Positions 46,001-57,815 of a stretch of DNA of 64,000 bases are shown here, one piece after another; the first letter of the stretch is position 1; each line of letters begins with the position of its first letter. The position numbers and the translations under genes were made by a program. This stretch comes from Pyrenula massariospora (taxonomy: Eukaryota > Ascomycota > Eurotiomycetes > Pyrenulales > Pyrenulaceae): contig JAGFMI010000027.1 of assembly GCA_021030905.1 (NCBI GenBank), forward strand, positions 372,001 through 436,000, written 5' to 3'. The notes beneath the pieces are model-generated. The model saw nothing but the letters and a program-made list of their open reading frames with translations, was not told the origin of the DNA and did not search any database.

Positions 46001-48166
46001 AGGCTTCCATTGTCGCAATCGCCTACTACTTACCGGCACGCCAATCCAGAACAATATGCAAGAGCTCTGGGCATTACTACACTTCATCATGCCTACTCTT
46101 TTTGATTCTCATGACGAATTTAGTGATTGGTTTTCTAAGGATATCGAGAGCCACGCTCAGAGCAACACGAAACTTAATCAGGACCAGCTCAAGCGACTGC
46201 ACATGATTTTAAAGCCTTTTATGCTTCGCAGAGTAAAGGCCCATGTACAGAAAGAACTCGGAGACAAGGTTGAAAAGGATATATTTTGCGATTTAACGTA
46301 CCGTCAACGAGCATACTATACTAACTTGAGGAGCAAGATCAGTATCATGGACCTTATTGAAAAGGCTACACTTGGCGACGAACAAGACACTGCTACGCTG
46401 ATGAATTTAGTCATGCAGTTCCGAAAGGTTTGCAACCACCCTGATTTATTCGAAAGGGCAGAAACAAGCTCGCCATTATCGCTCTCGTATTTTGCAGAGA
46501 CAGCATCTTTTCTTAGGGAAGGGCAAAACATCAACGTCGCGTATTCAGTACGAAGTGCTATAGAGTTCGATCTTCCTCGAGTTCTCTGCGGTCCCGAAGG
46601 ACGCCTTGATGTGCCCGGCCCCGGGAACCCCCGTGCAGGATTCGAGCAGAAGTACCTTGGGCAGCTATTTAGCATCTGGAACCCTGGACACATCAATCAA
46701 AGCTACATGGAGAGTGGCGCATTCTCTTTCTTGAAGTTCGTTAATTATTCTGCCGGTGATGTTTCGCGCACCGTGAAGTCTAGTATCCTTGACCGTGTCT
46801 TCGAGGACTTGGACAGATTGCGAGAAGTTGGGCACACGGAGGCTGAAGATGGTAACGCAGAAGCACTACAACTGTCATCCTCAAACGTCTTAGAACCGAG
46901 ACAATCATTGCATAGCGGCCAGAGCTCAATTCTGACAGAGCTGTTCAGCATCTCGGAGAACGCTTTCAAGGGTCAAGGTCTTGGACTAATCGAACCCGCT
47001 GCAGAGCCGAATGCCTCTGCCCCACCGATTCAGATCTCGTCGTCTGATCAGAATTCTACCAGAGAGCGCGAGCTGACATTATTCAACCCCCAAATCCGAC
47101 AGTCATTATACCCGATCCCTTTGCAGATTGAAGAAGAGCTTCTGGAAAAAGATCTTGACCCCGTTGTGCTACCTCAAAACAACCTCCTTCCAGAACCCAT
47201 CTCTCAAAAAGGCCGCTACACAAACGTTACCGTCCCCTCAATGCGCCGCTTCGTAACTGACTCGGGCAAGCTGAACAAACTAGACGAGTTACTCCGAGAG
47301 CTGAAGAACGGTGGACATCGGGTCCTGCTATACTTCCAGATGACCCGCATGATCGATCTTATGGAGGAGTACCTAACCTACCGGAACTACAAATACTGCC
47401 GACTGGACGGAAGTACCAAGCTCGAAGACCGCCGTGATACCGTCAACGATTTCCAGACCAGATCTGACATCTTCATCTTCCTCCTCTCCACCCGCGCCGG
47501 TGGGCTGGGCATCAATCTAACCTCCGCTGATACAGTCATATTCTACGACTCGGACTGGAACCCGACGATCGACTCCCAAGCCATGGACCGAGCGCACCGC
47601 CTCGGCCAAACGAAGCAGGTCACTGTTTATCGCCTGATCACGCGCGGCACGATTGAAGAGCGTATCCGCAAGCGAGCCCTTCAAAAGGAAGAGGTGCAGC
47701 GCGTCGTTATCTCCGGAGGGGCGGCTGGTGGCGTCGACTTCAACACCCGGAATCGTGAGAACCGGACCAAGGACATTGCCTTGTGGCTGGCCGATGATGA
47801 TCAGGCGGCGCTCATCGAGCAGAAGGAGAAGGAAGCTGCAGAGCGGCCCGGCGAGGAGGAGAAGGGGAGGAAATCGAAGAAGGCTGCTGCCGCCGGGGGG
47901 ATGAGGAGGAAGAGAGGGGAAATGAGTCTGGATGATATGTATCATGAAGGTTAGTCAGGCGAAGACGCTTTATACTTCTTTGTACTAACAATGGTGCAGG
48001 CGAAGGACACTTTGAGGACGCGAGCGCGAAAGCGTCCGGGGCGGCGACACCCGTGTCGACCGCTGACGCGCCGGCGCCAAAGAGGGGGCCCCGAGGTGGA
48101 AAGGGGACGTCGAAGAAGGCGAAGACGGTCAAGGAGAGATTGAAGGTTATTGATGGGGAGGTCTGA
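43072..48166 (+). CDS. INO80: INO80 chromatin-remodelling ATPase
   Basis: Motor of the INO80 complex, which spaces nucleosomes and exchanges H2A.Z during transcription and DNA repair. Exons 43072-43575, 43622-44068, 44124-47949 and 48000-48166 give 1647 aa, close to Aspergillus orthologues. Order: Pro/Ser/His-rich disordered N-terminus (1-~165); basic coiled region; DBINO/HSA segment around 540-680 with many Arg/Lys/Glu; SNF2 lobe with DEMGLGKT at 816-823 and DEAQ at 926-929; a long insertion of about 270 residues (nt 46480-47270), the hallmark of INO80; helicase C lobe from ~1372 with [11 protein letters not shown] and [12 protein letters not shown]; basic tail [17 protein letters not shown] and the insertion exclude Sth1 and SWR1. 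All four exon joints keep phase. Confidence 0.96.
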
Positions 48167-49430
48167 GGTAATGTTTGATCTGATGGCATTATCCACCCAC
48201 TCTTTTTCTTACCTTGTGTTATGATCTTGCCGTAGGCTAGGGCGGGGTTTGGTTGGAACTTGTATGGGTCTGAATTCTCTGCATTCAGTGAACGGGAACG
48301 GCCGTGGGGGGCTTTTATTGATAGGCAGCAGTATTAATAGCTGGTAGATATCCACATCTGATGGGATCTGAGGGGAGACTGCGGTGCAACGTCATAGATG
48401 GTCTCTTCTTTTGAGGACGGGAATCAAAACTACTTCATTGTTGCTTTTACCCCCTGATAAAATCGAGACACAGTCTGCGAGCGTTTCTGTTTTGTTTCGT
48501 TTTTATCTTAAAATAAGATGAATGTCGCTTCGCCATAGGTTTGTCGATTTTCACGTCTCGGCTCTGAATTTGAAGCTTGCAGATGTACGCATGATGCCGT
48601 GGTTGGTTGACCCGTTAAAGCCGTTGCACTATTCTGACGCTTGTGGGCAATGGGCTGAGCATTATGTTGTAGACATCCGAGATGACCACCTCGAATTAAG
48701 GTCGGGCCACTAGACGAGCTAACAGGTAGGATATCTCGTATACAGCTATTTAATGTGTTGGGTATCCTACTAGATGGTATGTTTGGCCGAGAGATAGCCT
48801 GTTCCACAAGGGAATTTCCCAACCTATCAACAATCCCAACATCTCGATGCTTGGCGGTCCTGCGTGAATTTCTCCGATGCCCCTTTCAATTGCCCTCCCT
48901 CGTTCCAAAACGTACATCCACAGACCCAAGAATTCGCGCTTTGCTAGATGTGAAACATTCGAGCCTAAGGGCATACTCCTCGCTCCTGTCGAATTTCGAT
49001 CTCGAGGTCATAAGCAGTGGGTTTGGGGAAGCTTGCTCACTCATTGCTGGCCTGGGGAATTCACCGTTACGGTTAATTGACGTATTTTTGTTGGCATCAG
49101 TGGCTGGTTTCATTATGTGCGGCCATTATGATTATCTCGGTACTGATGTCTGTCCTGCAGATGTGGTTGATGGTTGATTGTTGATTGCTGGTAGCCGAGG
49201 AAGGTTCAATGCAGGTCACATAGCATGCTGTAAATTGAAGATTCTTGGAGCCCCAATCTCCGATGGTGGAACTATGCGATCCAAGCCGAGTTTTGACAAG
49301 GCTAGGGCTGGTTATATGGAATGGGTTTCGTGGTCTAGATAGACTGGTTGGTGAGAGACGATGAGAAGATGTTGCCTGTTGGGTTGAAAATTAAATTCAG
49401 TCGAATGCGCCTGTTAAGCGATGTTGTGTG
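48167..49430. other. Convergent intergenic region INO80/RTA1-like
   Basis: About 1.3 kb. A 140-codon open frame at 48755-49177 (+) lacks a domain, a good start and coding composition, so it is not called. Nothing else seen. Confidence 0.5.
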
Positions 49431-50581
49431 TTAGATAAGAGGCGACAAACGAGTGTTGGAGGACAGGACAACGTGCAAGAAAGACGACATCAAAATTTTC
49501 TGGGTGAAATGGGTGCATAAATGGGAGGAATGAGGCTCACCCTTCCGCTCAATGTCTGCCTCTGGCACAGCTGGTGCCTTCTCAAGTTTGCTCAATCCGG
49601 GTCCAGGATGGCCCACGTTGAGAGCGTAAACGGCAGCTATTATCATACTGCCGCATCAATTGTCAGCCTGCATTTGTAAGCATTCCAAAGGCATGACTCA
49701 CACTCCCTCCAAGGCAATAAATAATCCCTGATTGTGGATTAAATGCCCCGAATACCCTTCACTCAATTCATCAATCCGATACGCACACCGAGTCAGAATA
49801 AGCAGTATCGCAATCGATAAAAACACAACAAACACCTTGAATGACCTCGGCAAAACCTTCAACTCCGTCGTTCCTTCTCTTCTAGCCCGGCGATACCGTA
49901 CTGCATAGTCGAGGCATAGCGCGATGAAGACCGCGAGCGAAAAGACCTGAAATGACAGACCAGCAATGGCAGTGTCGACGCCGGCTTGGCTTGCGCCTGA
50001 GGTCGTTGAAGAGAGACCGCCGCCGGAGCCTTGCAGGACGAGGGAGATGATGTCGGCTGTAATGAAGATAGTATAGTAACCTTTGATGGGAATGCGAGAT
50101 ATGGTCGGATCCAGGGCGACAACGCTGTAAATCATGTCAATGAAAAGGTTCGCGGTGAGAAGAAGGTTGACGAACAGTTGTGAGAGTGTGAAGTAGATGC
50201 CGGCAGAGAAAAAGGTAGGACCGAGGGTTATGCACACTACGCGATCAGTTCTTTGGCGTTTTACAGACAACGTTTGTCTTCCTTACTGATCTGCATGAGA
50301 AATCCTGCAAACGAGAACGGATCTTGATAGAGCAGGATGCGGCCTCCGTAGCCGATCATCTCCGTGACACAACCGAGAACCATGCATGACACGAACCAGG
50401 TGGTTCGCCATCGCAAGCCCTGAAAGATATGAATTGCCATTGCCAGGCCAAATAGCGCAATGAACGAAGCATTTGCCGGCACTGAAGGCCGGTATTGATA
50501 GACGCTATCCTTTACGGAGCAGATTGTTAGGGTGCAATTGGCGTCTGGTCCATAGGCGACAAGGTATGGGTCCTCAGCCAT
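49431..50581 (-). CDS. RTA1-like seven-helix membrane protein
   Basis: Fungus-specific lipid-translocating exporter family (yeast Rta1, Rsb1, Pug1), plasma membrane, linked to sphingoid-base export and resistance to toxic lipids. Exons 50287-50581, 50176-50236, 49702-50124 and 49431-49647 give 331 aa. Seen: luminal N-terminus with an N-glycosylation-type NCT; helices such as ASFIALFGLAMAIHIFQGL and CITLGPTFFSAGIYFTLSQL; the family block YYTIFITADIISLVLQGSGG; FQVFSLAVFIALCLDY. The 51-nt intron 50125-50175 keeps the frame open if retained, adding 17 hydrophobic residues, but only splicing matches the family. The last exon may end earlier through a further intron near 49541 (donor GTGAGC). The exact substrate is unknown. 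Confidence 0.86.
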
Positions 50582-51919
50582 GTTTGAGCTTGTGAATTAG
50601 ATCTTTTACTGGTGTATAAGCGTACACAGATGGTTGAATATGTTCGTTTCGTCTCTTGGCATGCGAGATGTATGGACAGCAGAATATTTCAACGACCAGC
50701 AGAGGAAAAAAAACTTGAAATCTATGTACTGGCGGGAAGTTCAACAATAAAGACACGCTTGGACCAGTCTGAAACGCGCGAGATCACCGTTGAAATGATA
50801 GGCGACGTTGGGCATATTTATCGAACGCCATGTTTCTAGAAAGACGGCCTAGATAACAGCCTTAGCGAGACTGCAGTCGACCAAGGATACGTATACGATG
50901 AAGCGGCTCAGAACTGGTGGTACAAGGCTTGGGATGACGATGGTTATTCTTCGAATTCGGCATATATGACTGCAAGCGGTTTAGATGGAAGAGTGGCGCG
51001 TACTGGGGGCGGGATGAATTCGCTCCGCCTGCCCCGCCTCCCCAGATGCTCCAACGACCCGTTGTGGACGCTACGGCCGAAGGATTCAGCCTCGACGCGG
51101 TTAAAAAGATGCATCTCGAAATCGTGATGCCATGCTCTCGAACGTTGCATGCTCGGTAGCCACGCGTTGTTGCGAATGCATAATTAAAGCACGGCGGCGG
51201 CCCGTCTCCGCCCGCCACCGTGTCACGAGCAAAGGGAAAATGCACCATCTCTGGTCTCAAACCTCGATGCCATCAAAAATAAGAAGACACAAATGCCAAA
51301 GTTCGCTGCACCACCTCGACATCTCGGCTCTATCTATGACGATCTTTATTGTGCCCAATGCTGTGGGTGAGACTGATCACGAATGGACGGCCAACGTGCC
51401 GTTGACAGCAGCCCTTCATAACGGTAAGATATCATGGCGCCAGGTTGGGTCGGGCTCGAATAAGTTTTGGACAAGGCTGAATAATCATTGACCGGCTCAT
51501 GACGAAGGGCTAGGCCCACATGAGGCTTGAGATGTCCTTCGCTGTCACATGAACGTGTGGATGTTATCGAGCCCAGGATGAATACTCAGGATCTTTTATT
51601 TCCGTTGAAGCGGTCGATATGGGCGAAGACTCGACATTGACCACCCAAGGACGCCTCAGAAAGATCAGCCAGATTGCGATCTCACATTTGAAGCTTAGAG
51701 TAAGTTAGGCTTTGCCCCGGCCGTGAAGTCAGATCTTGCATTACATCCAAGGGTCGCGGATGTCTCAGCCCGGCTCATTGGCACTGAGCGCCAGACAATC
51801 CAGTCACCATGTCTGAGCTGCTTGAGATTATGATGACCGGAGGCTTTGGTTCCTGATGAGGGCGATACCACCATAGGCGAAAGGTGCGCGTAGAGTTCCC
51901 GTTTGGATAGGACTCAAGC
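50582..51919. other. Intergenic region with weak coding-like segment
   Basis: About 1.3 kb left of the Zn2Cys6 gene's stop. A plus-strand stretch 50880-51151 reads like protein in two different frames (DEAAQNWWYKAWDDDGY, then GRDEFAPPAPPPQMLQRPV) that might be exons or a decayed gene; no start, family or clean splice was found, so it is not called. Confidence 0.4.
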
Positions 51920-53480
51920 TCACTCTGTGCCACGAACTTTACCCCCCGGCAGGCCCTTCATATTCAATGATATGAGCACTTCTCGAAGCCACTTCACAAT
52001 CGCCCAGTGTTCTTCTATCAAGAGATAGTCATCGGAATTCACCGATCTAAAGAAGTGCGTTTCATTCCTATGCTCTATCGGGAGGATGAGGAGCTTCGCA
52101 GCGACTCCCATGGGAAAAGCGATGATGTAGCGACCCGAGATACCGCGGTCAGGCTTCAAAAACCACAAAATCGACCGAACGATCGACATCGATGCTTTTT
52201 CGGCCTGAACAAGATGTTCGTTCTTCAAACCAGGAGAGGCCTTGTCCTGGCCGGATGCCTGTTGTAACCAATACCAGACACTGTGAACGAGAACACAGCA
52301 TACCCAGTACATCAAGAGTCCATGTGCTTCAATGTATTCTTTGAATTCGAAAGTAGTCTTGAGCGGGATCTTGGGGTCGGATTGGGGTACTTCCTCCCAA
52401 GTCCCAGCATATTCCTCGAACCATGCGTCCAAATCTTGATCCAACTTCTTGCAAGTGCCATGTAGCTTCATGACTAGAACGAGTGCCTGGTCGGGGGAAG
52501 CAGTTTTGAGAATATTCATGCCTTCTAGCAGCCCGGGTATATGGACCATCAAGTTTAAAAGCTTTTGGAAGGGACTTGGCGGCTTCTTGGAGAAAGGCAC
52601 GGTCCTCCATTCCTCCTGAGCGAGATATGACGATTGCTGAAACTGGATATGGGTGGTGATTACACCTAGACGCATGCCTGTGAACAGCTTATGTGCCGCG
52701 CCTCGGGTGAAGAAAGCAGGACCATACGCGAACATTAGCTGGCTGGCTGGCTTGTTGTGCACGAGAAAATTTAGCGTGTCAGATGGCACCTCTCTCAACT
52801 GACATCGTTAGTCTGACATTGTGCATGTTTAGTCTGAAGAGACCCATCCTACCTCATACAGGCTCAGCAAGCAGCAAGTTAGCAATGCGACATCAGGACG
52901 CATCCGATTCGGATCTGACAATAGAACGTGTAGTCCGCGCAATGAGCGGCCATATCTTTGCATACTCTCTCTTGTCATGTCAGCGTTATGTAGATCCTCG
53001 GCTACATGGGAACAGCTGAGCGCCATGTAGACTTCCCGGAGGCAAGATGATCCTGTCCGCTGCAGAGGAGTCGACTGGCACAGGTGGATCATTGTTTGTG
53101 CATTTTCGAATTTGGAAGACTCCATCTCGTGATTGGCATGGAATAACCGTAAAAATTTGTCGCTGATTCCAATTTCATTTGCCGAGGCTATCAGATCAAA
53201 TTGCGAGGTGAACTCGGGGGATGGACACCGAGCACTTCTGACAAGTTGGTCTGTCTGAGTCTTGGGCTCTGGTCTCTGGAACGCAACAAATTGCGCGCTT
53301 CGATATTCGCACTGAAGACCAGTACGAACACATTGGCTGCATTCTGGCTGTTTTCTATCACACTTTGGGAGTTCAACTTAGTTCGAAGTCGCATTGAAGA
53401 ATTTGGTAGGATAGGCGTACCCCTTTCTTCCTACGGAGACAGGTAACGCAGGCCTTAGACCTGCCAGGTCTCCCAACCAT
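51920..53480 (-). CDS. Zn2Cys6 transcription factor
   Basis: Fungal nuclear regulator that binds DNA through a binuclear zinc cluster. Exons 53421-53480, 52853-53362 and 51920-52798 give 482 aa, normal for the small members with the fungal-specific factor domain 2 (DUF3468). The cluster is split by the first intron and has perfect spacing CX2CX6CX6CX2CX6C: KACVTCLRRKKG, then CDRKQPECSQCVRTGLQC. The remaining chain is helical (e.g. MYWVCCVLVHSVWYWLQQ near 365) as in the regulatory domain. The start MVGRPGRSKACVTC is the usual short basic lead-in. Introns 53363-53420 and 52799-52852. The RTA1-like gene lies 1.3 kb downstream on the same strand; no other possible target sits beside it. Target genes unknown. 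Confidence 0.88.
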
Positions 53481-54203
53481 GGCACATCAGATTTTCAGAC
53501 AGATGTCTTAGGATGATCGAGTCTATGAGCGAAACGAACAAGTTACCCATATTTTAGCATCTCCGGACAACCGACAGTCTTAAAATGCGGTTGCTGGGCC
53601 TAGCCTGACGCCAGGACCAAGGCTGGTGAGATGCGGCCTGGGGGCGATTTTATGTGGTCCAAGAGCGTCGTGAGGTTTGAAACACTAAGGAAAGGCGGTG
53701 CTGTACAACTCAACGGCAGCCAGTCACAGCAAATGCTTTGAGCAATCGTAACGTGGCCCGAGGATACCGGCAGCTCTAACCAGGGATCCTCTCAGGCTTA
53801 GACGCAGCCATACAGTCGCCACGGATGGCCATCGATTGAGGTTAAAGTGAAGTTGGGAAAGGCTTCCTTTTCCGCCCCCCGCCTTTTGACGTGAAAGATT
53901 CTAGCGTCCAAGGGGCGTTTTTCTAGCCGCAGATCAATCGAGCAAAGTAATGCTTCGACAACCTCCTCATGGGTGGTAACGTCCGCTAAGCATCTGCGAT
54001 CAGCATCGTCGGCCCTGCTCAAATGAGAGAACATCGTTCCGCGATCCAAGTCAAGTGCCAAGCCAAGATCTCTTCGGATCTCCTCGCTACCGCCAAAACC
54101 GCCTTTTGACCGAGCAGCCCCAGCACGCCCTTCCCAAACTCCACCCCCAAATCTTTCCTCCAAGCCTCACTTCTTCACCCGGAACCCTACGCGACCCTCC
54201 ACC
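53481..54203. promoter_or_regulatory. Divergent promoter region, Zn2Cys6 factor and DUF1770 gene
   Basis: 723 bp between divergently transcribed genes. Open frames on the minus strand near 53800-54340 are shadows with no domain. Confidence 0.5.
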
Positions 54204-54728
54204 ATGTCCCAAGAACCTGCCATAGCCCTCGCCAGCGCCATTCAATCCGGCAGCATCAAACGTGACCCTTCTCCGTCCCACGACCTCAACCCCCCAACCG
54301 CCTCGACGAACATCCAACCCGCGCCCCCTTCCCCCACACACTCATCGGACTCGATATCCTCTTCTTTAGTCGACCACCCCGTCGCGCAACCACGTCCCCG
54401 CCGCACTACCTTCCCACCCCTCCCCGATTTCCGCTTCGAACAGTCTTATCTCGCATCCATCAAGCACGCCGATACCTCATCGAAAGTTGCGTACATCACA
54501 ATCCGAGACCAAATTGTATTGCCATTGTTGCAGGGCACGCTATGGAGCTTGGCGCTTCATGGTTGGAGGTATTGGAACAGGGGTGTGAAGTTTAGGGGCG
54601 AAGGCATAGGGTCAAGGGTGAGGAGGTGGTGGTGGGAAGTGAATAAGTGGGAGGTACCGAGGTTTGATAGTAAAGATGAAGGCATCGCGGAAAAGATTGA
54701 GGATGTGAGATCATTTAAGAGAAGCTGA
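54204..54728 (+). CDS. DUF1770 family protein
   Basis: Single exon of 174 aa belonging to a fungus-only family of unknown function. Seen: N-terminal IQSGSIKRDPSPSHD; disordered Pro/Ser region; the conserved block FPPLPDFRFEQSYLASI; then ITIRDQIVLPLLQGTLWSLA with HGWRYWNRGVKF; RVRRWWWEVNKWEVP at the C-terminus. The hydrophobic stretch VLPLLQGTLWSLALHGW could associate with a membrane, probably an organellar one; this is inference. The predicted protein is of the size typical for the family. Convergent with the ATG33-like gene. Confidence 0.85.
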   Translation: MSQEPAIALASAIQSGSIKRDPSPSHDLNPPTASTNIQPAPPSPTHSSDSISSSLVDHPVAQPRPRRTTFPPLPDFRFEQSYLASIKHADTSSKVAYITIRDQIVLPLLQGTLWSLALHGWRYWNRGVKFRGEGIGSRVRRWWWEVNKWEVPRFDSKDEGIAEKIEDVRSFKRS

Positions 54729-55386
54729 AAGAGATTCAATTCAGGCTGACGGTTGACTCAGTTCTATGTTGAACAATTTGGAAGCGCCGTTGGTGACTGA
54801 ACAAAAAGGAGAGAGCACCGTGCAACAAACCAACCAGTAAACGAGAAATGGACGACCTTATGCCAATGATGGAAATTGGCATCGTCCAGAGAAGCACAGG
54901 CACAAAGCTCAAAGGGACGAGTGCTACTGCACAAGAATTACAGTCGAATGGAGCTGAATGAGGAGCTTGGAACATAGTCCTCCTCACCCAGATCTAGGAC
55001 TTGATCATCAGCATCTCAACAACGTGCTGCTGCAAAAGATCCTAAATGGTGAAGCTGAAATGACTACGCTCAGAGATTGCAAGGATAAACTTTATAGAGT
55101 GAGCTGTGGTGTAAACCTCATAAATTGTATACCAGTTGGCCGTCGGCCATTGTCACTCTTTGCGAACACAAGGATTCGATCTGAATTATTCCTATTTTGA
55201 ATGGAGAACACCTTTTCCCAGGCCCCAGATTGACAGAGTAGCGAAGCAAATTGATCATCCGAAATGGATATGGATCCACCAATCTCCAGCTCAAATAGTC
55301 CTGTTATCGCGTTTTTCTACGATGCTCAACAGCGCCAATCAATGTCCATTTATCTCATCAGATCCACAGTCTCTTGTCCCTTACGC
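54729..55386. other. Convergent 3' intergenic region
   Basis: 658 bp between the DUF1770 gene and the ATG33-like gene. No gene seen. Confidence 0.6.
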
Positions 55387-55988
55387 TCACGCCCCATCTC
55401 CCCAAATGCCAACGACCCCCATGAAAAATCCCAAGCCTGCAATCCCTGTCCTTACCGCTTGAACCCTCGTTTCTCGTCCCATGTCTCTCTCCACACTCTC
55501 GCCGTTAAGGCTCGCTTCTGTCACCGATGCAGTCCCAACATCTTCCCAATCCTCGCTCCCACCATTCCTTCCCTTCCCCTTGCTCTTTCCGCTGCTTTTC
55601 ATCTCTCTAATCTTTGGCCATCTTGTCATGCCATTGAACCAAAATTCGACTCCCTGACCACCCACGAACGAGACAAGCGCGGTGTAGAGCAAGTAGGGGT
55701 GTCGCGCACGGGCCGGGGCAAGGAAGAAAGATGTAAGGAGGGAGATTGAGGAAATAGAAGCAAGACTGAGAGCATGTCGTGTTGTGGCTTGTTGGAGGGC
55801 GGTCAGTGTGCGGCGCGCTGTGGCGGCGCTTGGCAACAGAGCGAGTGTTGGGAGAGTCAGAGTGGATGTGGTGTAAGATAGGCCCTAGCAGGAGAGTTTG
55901 GTAAATGGATGCATCAAAAGAATTTTTGAGAGAGACATACAGTTAGCAGGCCGAGCGAGACGGTGCCCACGAGCTTGAGGATGGACAT
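55387..55988 (-). CDS. Atg33-like mitochondrial outer-membrane mitophagy protein
   Basis: Exons 55941-55988 and 55387-55884, intron 55885-55940, give 181 aa. The spliced N-terminus MSILKLVGTVSLGLLTGLSY runs into TLTLPTLALLPSAATARRTL, then helix SLASISSISLLTSFFLAP, ARHPYLLYTALV, a Ser/Gly/Lys-rich cytosolic loop, and a last helix GIAGLGFFMGVVGIWG. Several membrane helices with the ARHPYLLYT block match fungal proteins annotated as Atg33, which promotes mitophagy in yeast; function outside yeast is less clear, and the yeast gene itself is diverged. The short first exon is supported by the exact joint and by conservation of its sequence as I remember it. Divergent with the reductase gene at right. 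Confidence 0.68.
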
Positions 55989-56428
55989 TGGGCAAGGCAT
56001 TGTGCACGCAGTATCAGTCAGAATTAAGATCAAAATAGCTCAGCGTCGACGACGCAACTGTCTCTCGGCGGTGGGGAGGTGAGGTCTGGCTGATGAAAGG
56101 TGACTTTTATCCGAGACGCAGCTTCAAGAAGCAGAGGATGAAGCTACTTTGGTTGAGTTTGGAGGCAGCGTTCTCAGGAACGGGCGGGCAGCAGAGATAG
56201 TGGCGGTTGGCCAGCTTGCCGCCAATCAGAGTTTCTGGCGCCTCGATCTTTCGTCATTCCGTATTGAGAATGTATTCGTCGTACCAACTATAGAGCATCT
56301 TTCGTTTCCCACCAATGCTGGTCTGCCGTGTACCGGCATCGCACATGGTTTGGTCGGTTTCCCGAGAGGACCATGGGCGAAGAAACTTCTTCTTTGATAC
56401 TCTCCCTTAAAGCTAGATTTTCTGGCTC
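55989..56428. promoter_or_regulatory. Divergent promoter region, ATG33-like gene and reductase
   Basis: 440 bp between the two start regions. No distinct motif recognised. Confidence 0.5.
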
Positions 56429-56683
56429 ATGAAGACGTTTTGCGGACTCAGTAATCCTTCTTTGCCTCGGCTACTTTCCTCTCCAAGAGCTTTACATCCG
56501 AAAGGATTTACTTGCGCCGTCGGCGTTTTGGGCTGGAGGTCAAGGACATTTCGAGCTTTAAATTCATGTTCACTCAAGATTCCCCAGAAGACATTGTTTC
56601 CAACCTCTAGTTTGATTAAGATCCCCTCTAAAAGCCGCTTTTTCTCGTCTTGCTATCCCCTGTTCACCTCCTCAGGTCCAAGC

Positions 56684-57815
56684 ATGGCCCCGATCAATAA
56701 AAATGACTTCATAAGCGACGTCTGGAAAGACGGCATATTTGGTACACTCTCTCTTAAGTTTCTCTCCTAACCATATCTCATACCTTCTAGCGAATAAAGT
56801 CCTCTTCTGCACCGGTGGCAATGGCACAATCTGCAGCAACCAAGTCCGCGCCTTTGTCTACCTTGGTGGTAACGCCTGCATCCTTGGCCGTAATGCAGAG
56901 AAGACTGCCTCCGTTGCTAAGGACATCACCCGAGTTCGTGATGGCTCAAAAGTTCTGGGACTAGGAGGCATCGACGTCAGGAGCTACGAGGCGTTGGAGA
57001 AAGCGGCCAAGCAGTGTGCGGAGGAACTGGGGGGAATCGATTTTGTCATGTCTGTTTCCGCTTTTCAATATGCGATCACTGCGGCACTGGCTTCCGGGAT
57101 CTTGGCTCTAACAAATTGTATGTAGTGCCGGCGCAGCGGGCAACTTCCTCTCGCCAATATCCGCCCTCTCCGCCAATGCCTTCAAAACCGTAATCGACAT
57201 CGACGTCCTCGGCTCCTTCAACACCCTCAAAGCCACGATCCCGTACCTCATCACCTCCGCCCAGGCTCACCAATCCGACGGCAAGACCGGTATGCCCCCA
57301 TCCCCACTCCTGCTACCCTTAAATTTCTAACGCTCCCATCTCAAGCCCACCCACACGGCACCGGCGGCCGCATCATCTTCGTCTCCGCAGCCTTTCACTA
57401 CACTGGTGTTCCCCTCCAGTCCCACGTCAGCACCGCCAAAGCCGGCGTCGACGCTCTCTCCGCCTCCGTCGCCCTCGAATACGGGCCCTTCGGTGTCACC
57501 TCCAATGTCCTGACCCCCGGCCCGATCTCGGGCACTGAGGGCATGGAGCGCCTCTCGGCCGCCGCAAACTCCACCTCGTCTGAGGGCGCCGGCCTGCCGT
57601 TGAGGAGATGGGGGAGGGTTAAGGAGATTGCTGACGCGACAGTGTGGATCTTCAGTGATGCGGCGAATTATGTGAACGGGCAGGTTACGGTTGTGGATGG
57701 TGCGGCGTGGAGAGTGCATCAAGGGGCGCCGGCGGGGCAGTGGAAGTATCCGGACTTTTTGTTGGAGGGGACGAAGATCGAGGGACGGAAAGGGAATAAA
57801 GGGTCAAAGCTGTGA
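56684..57815 (+). CDS. SPS19: Peroxisomal 2,4-dienoyl-CoA reductase (Sps19 type), SKL tail
   Basis: NADPH-dependent short-chain dehydrogenase that reduces 2,4-dienoyl-CoA during beta-oxidation of unsaturated fatty acids. Exons 56684-56741, 56791-57049, 57126-57289 and 57346-57815 give 316 aa. Seen: cofactor loop CTGGNGTICSNQVRAF; IAGAAGNFLSPISALSANAF; IIFVSAAFHYTGVPLQSH then STAKAGVDAL with the catalytic Lys; C-terminal SKL, a perfect peroxisomal targeting signal. All joints are in phase. The reading frame is also open to an ATG at 56429, adding 85 residues with 12 basic and no acidic residues, rich in Ser and Leu, like a mitochondrial presequence; see findings. Mammalian paralogues exist separately in mitochondria and peroxisomes. 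Confidence 0.92.

Noticed and set aside
57327-57722. 131-codon minus frame opposite SPS19
   Set aside because: Antisense shadow of a conserved reductase exon.
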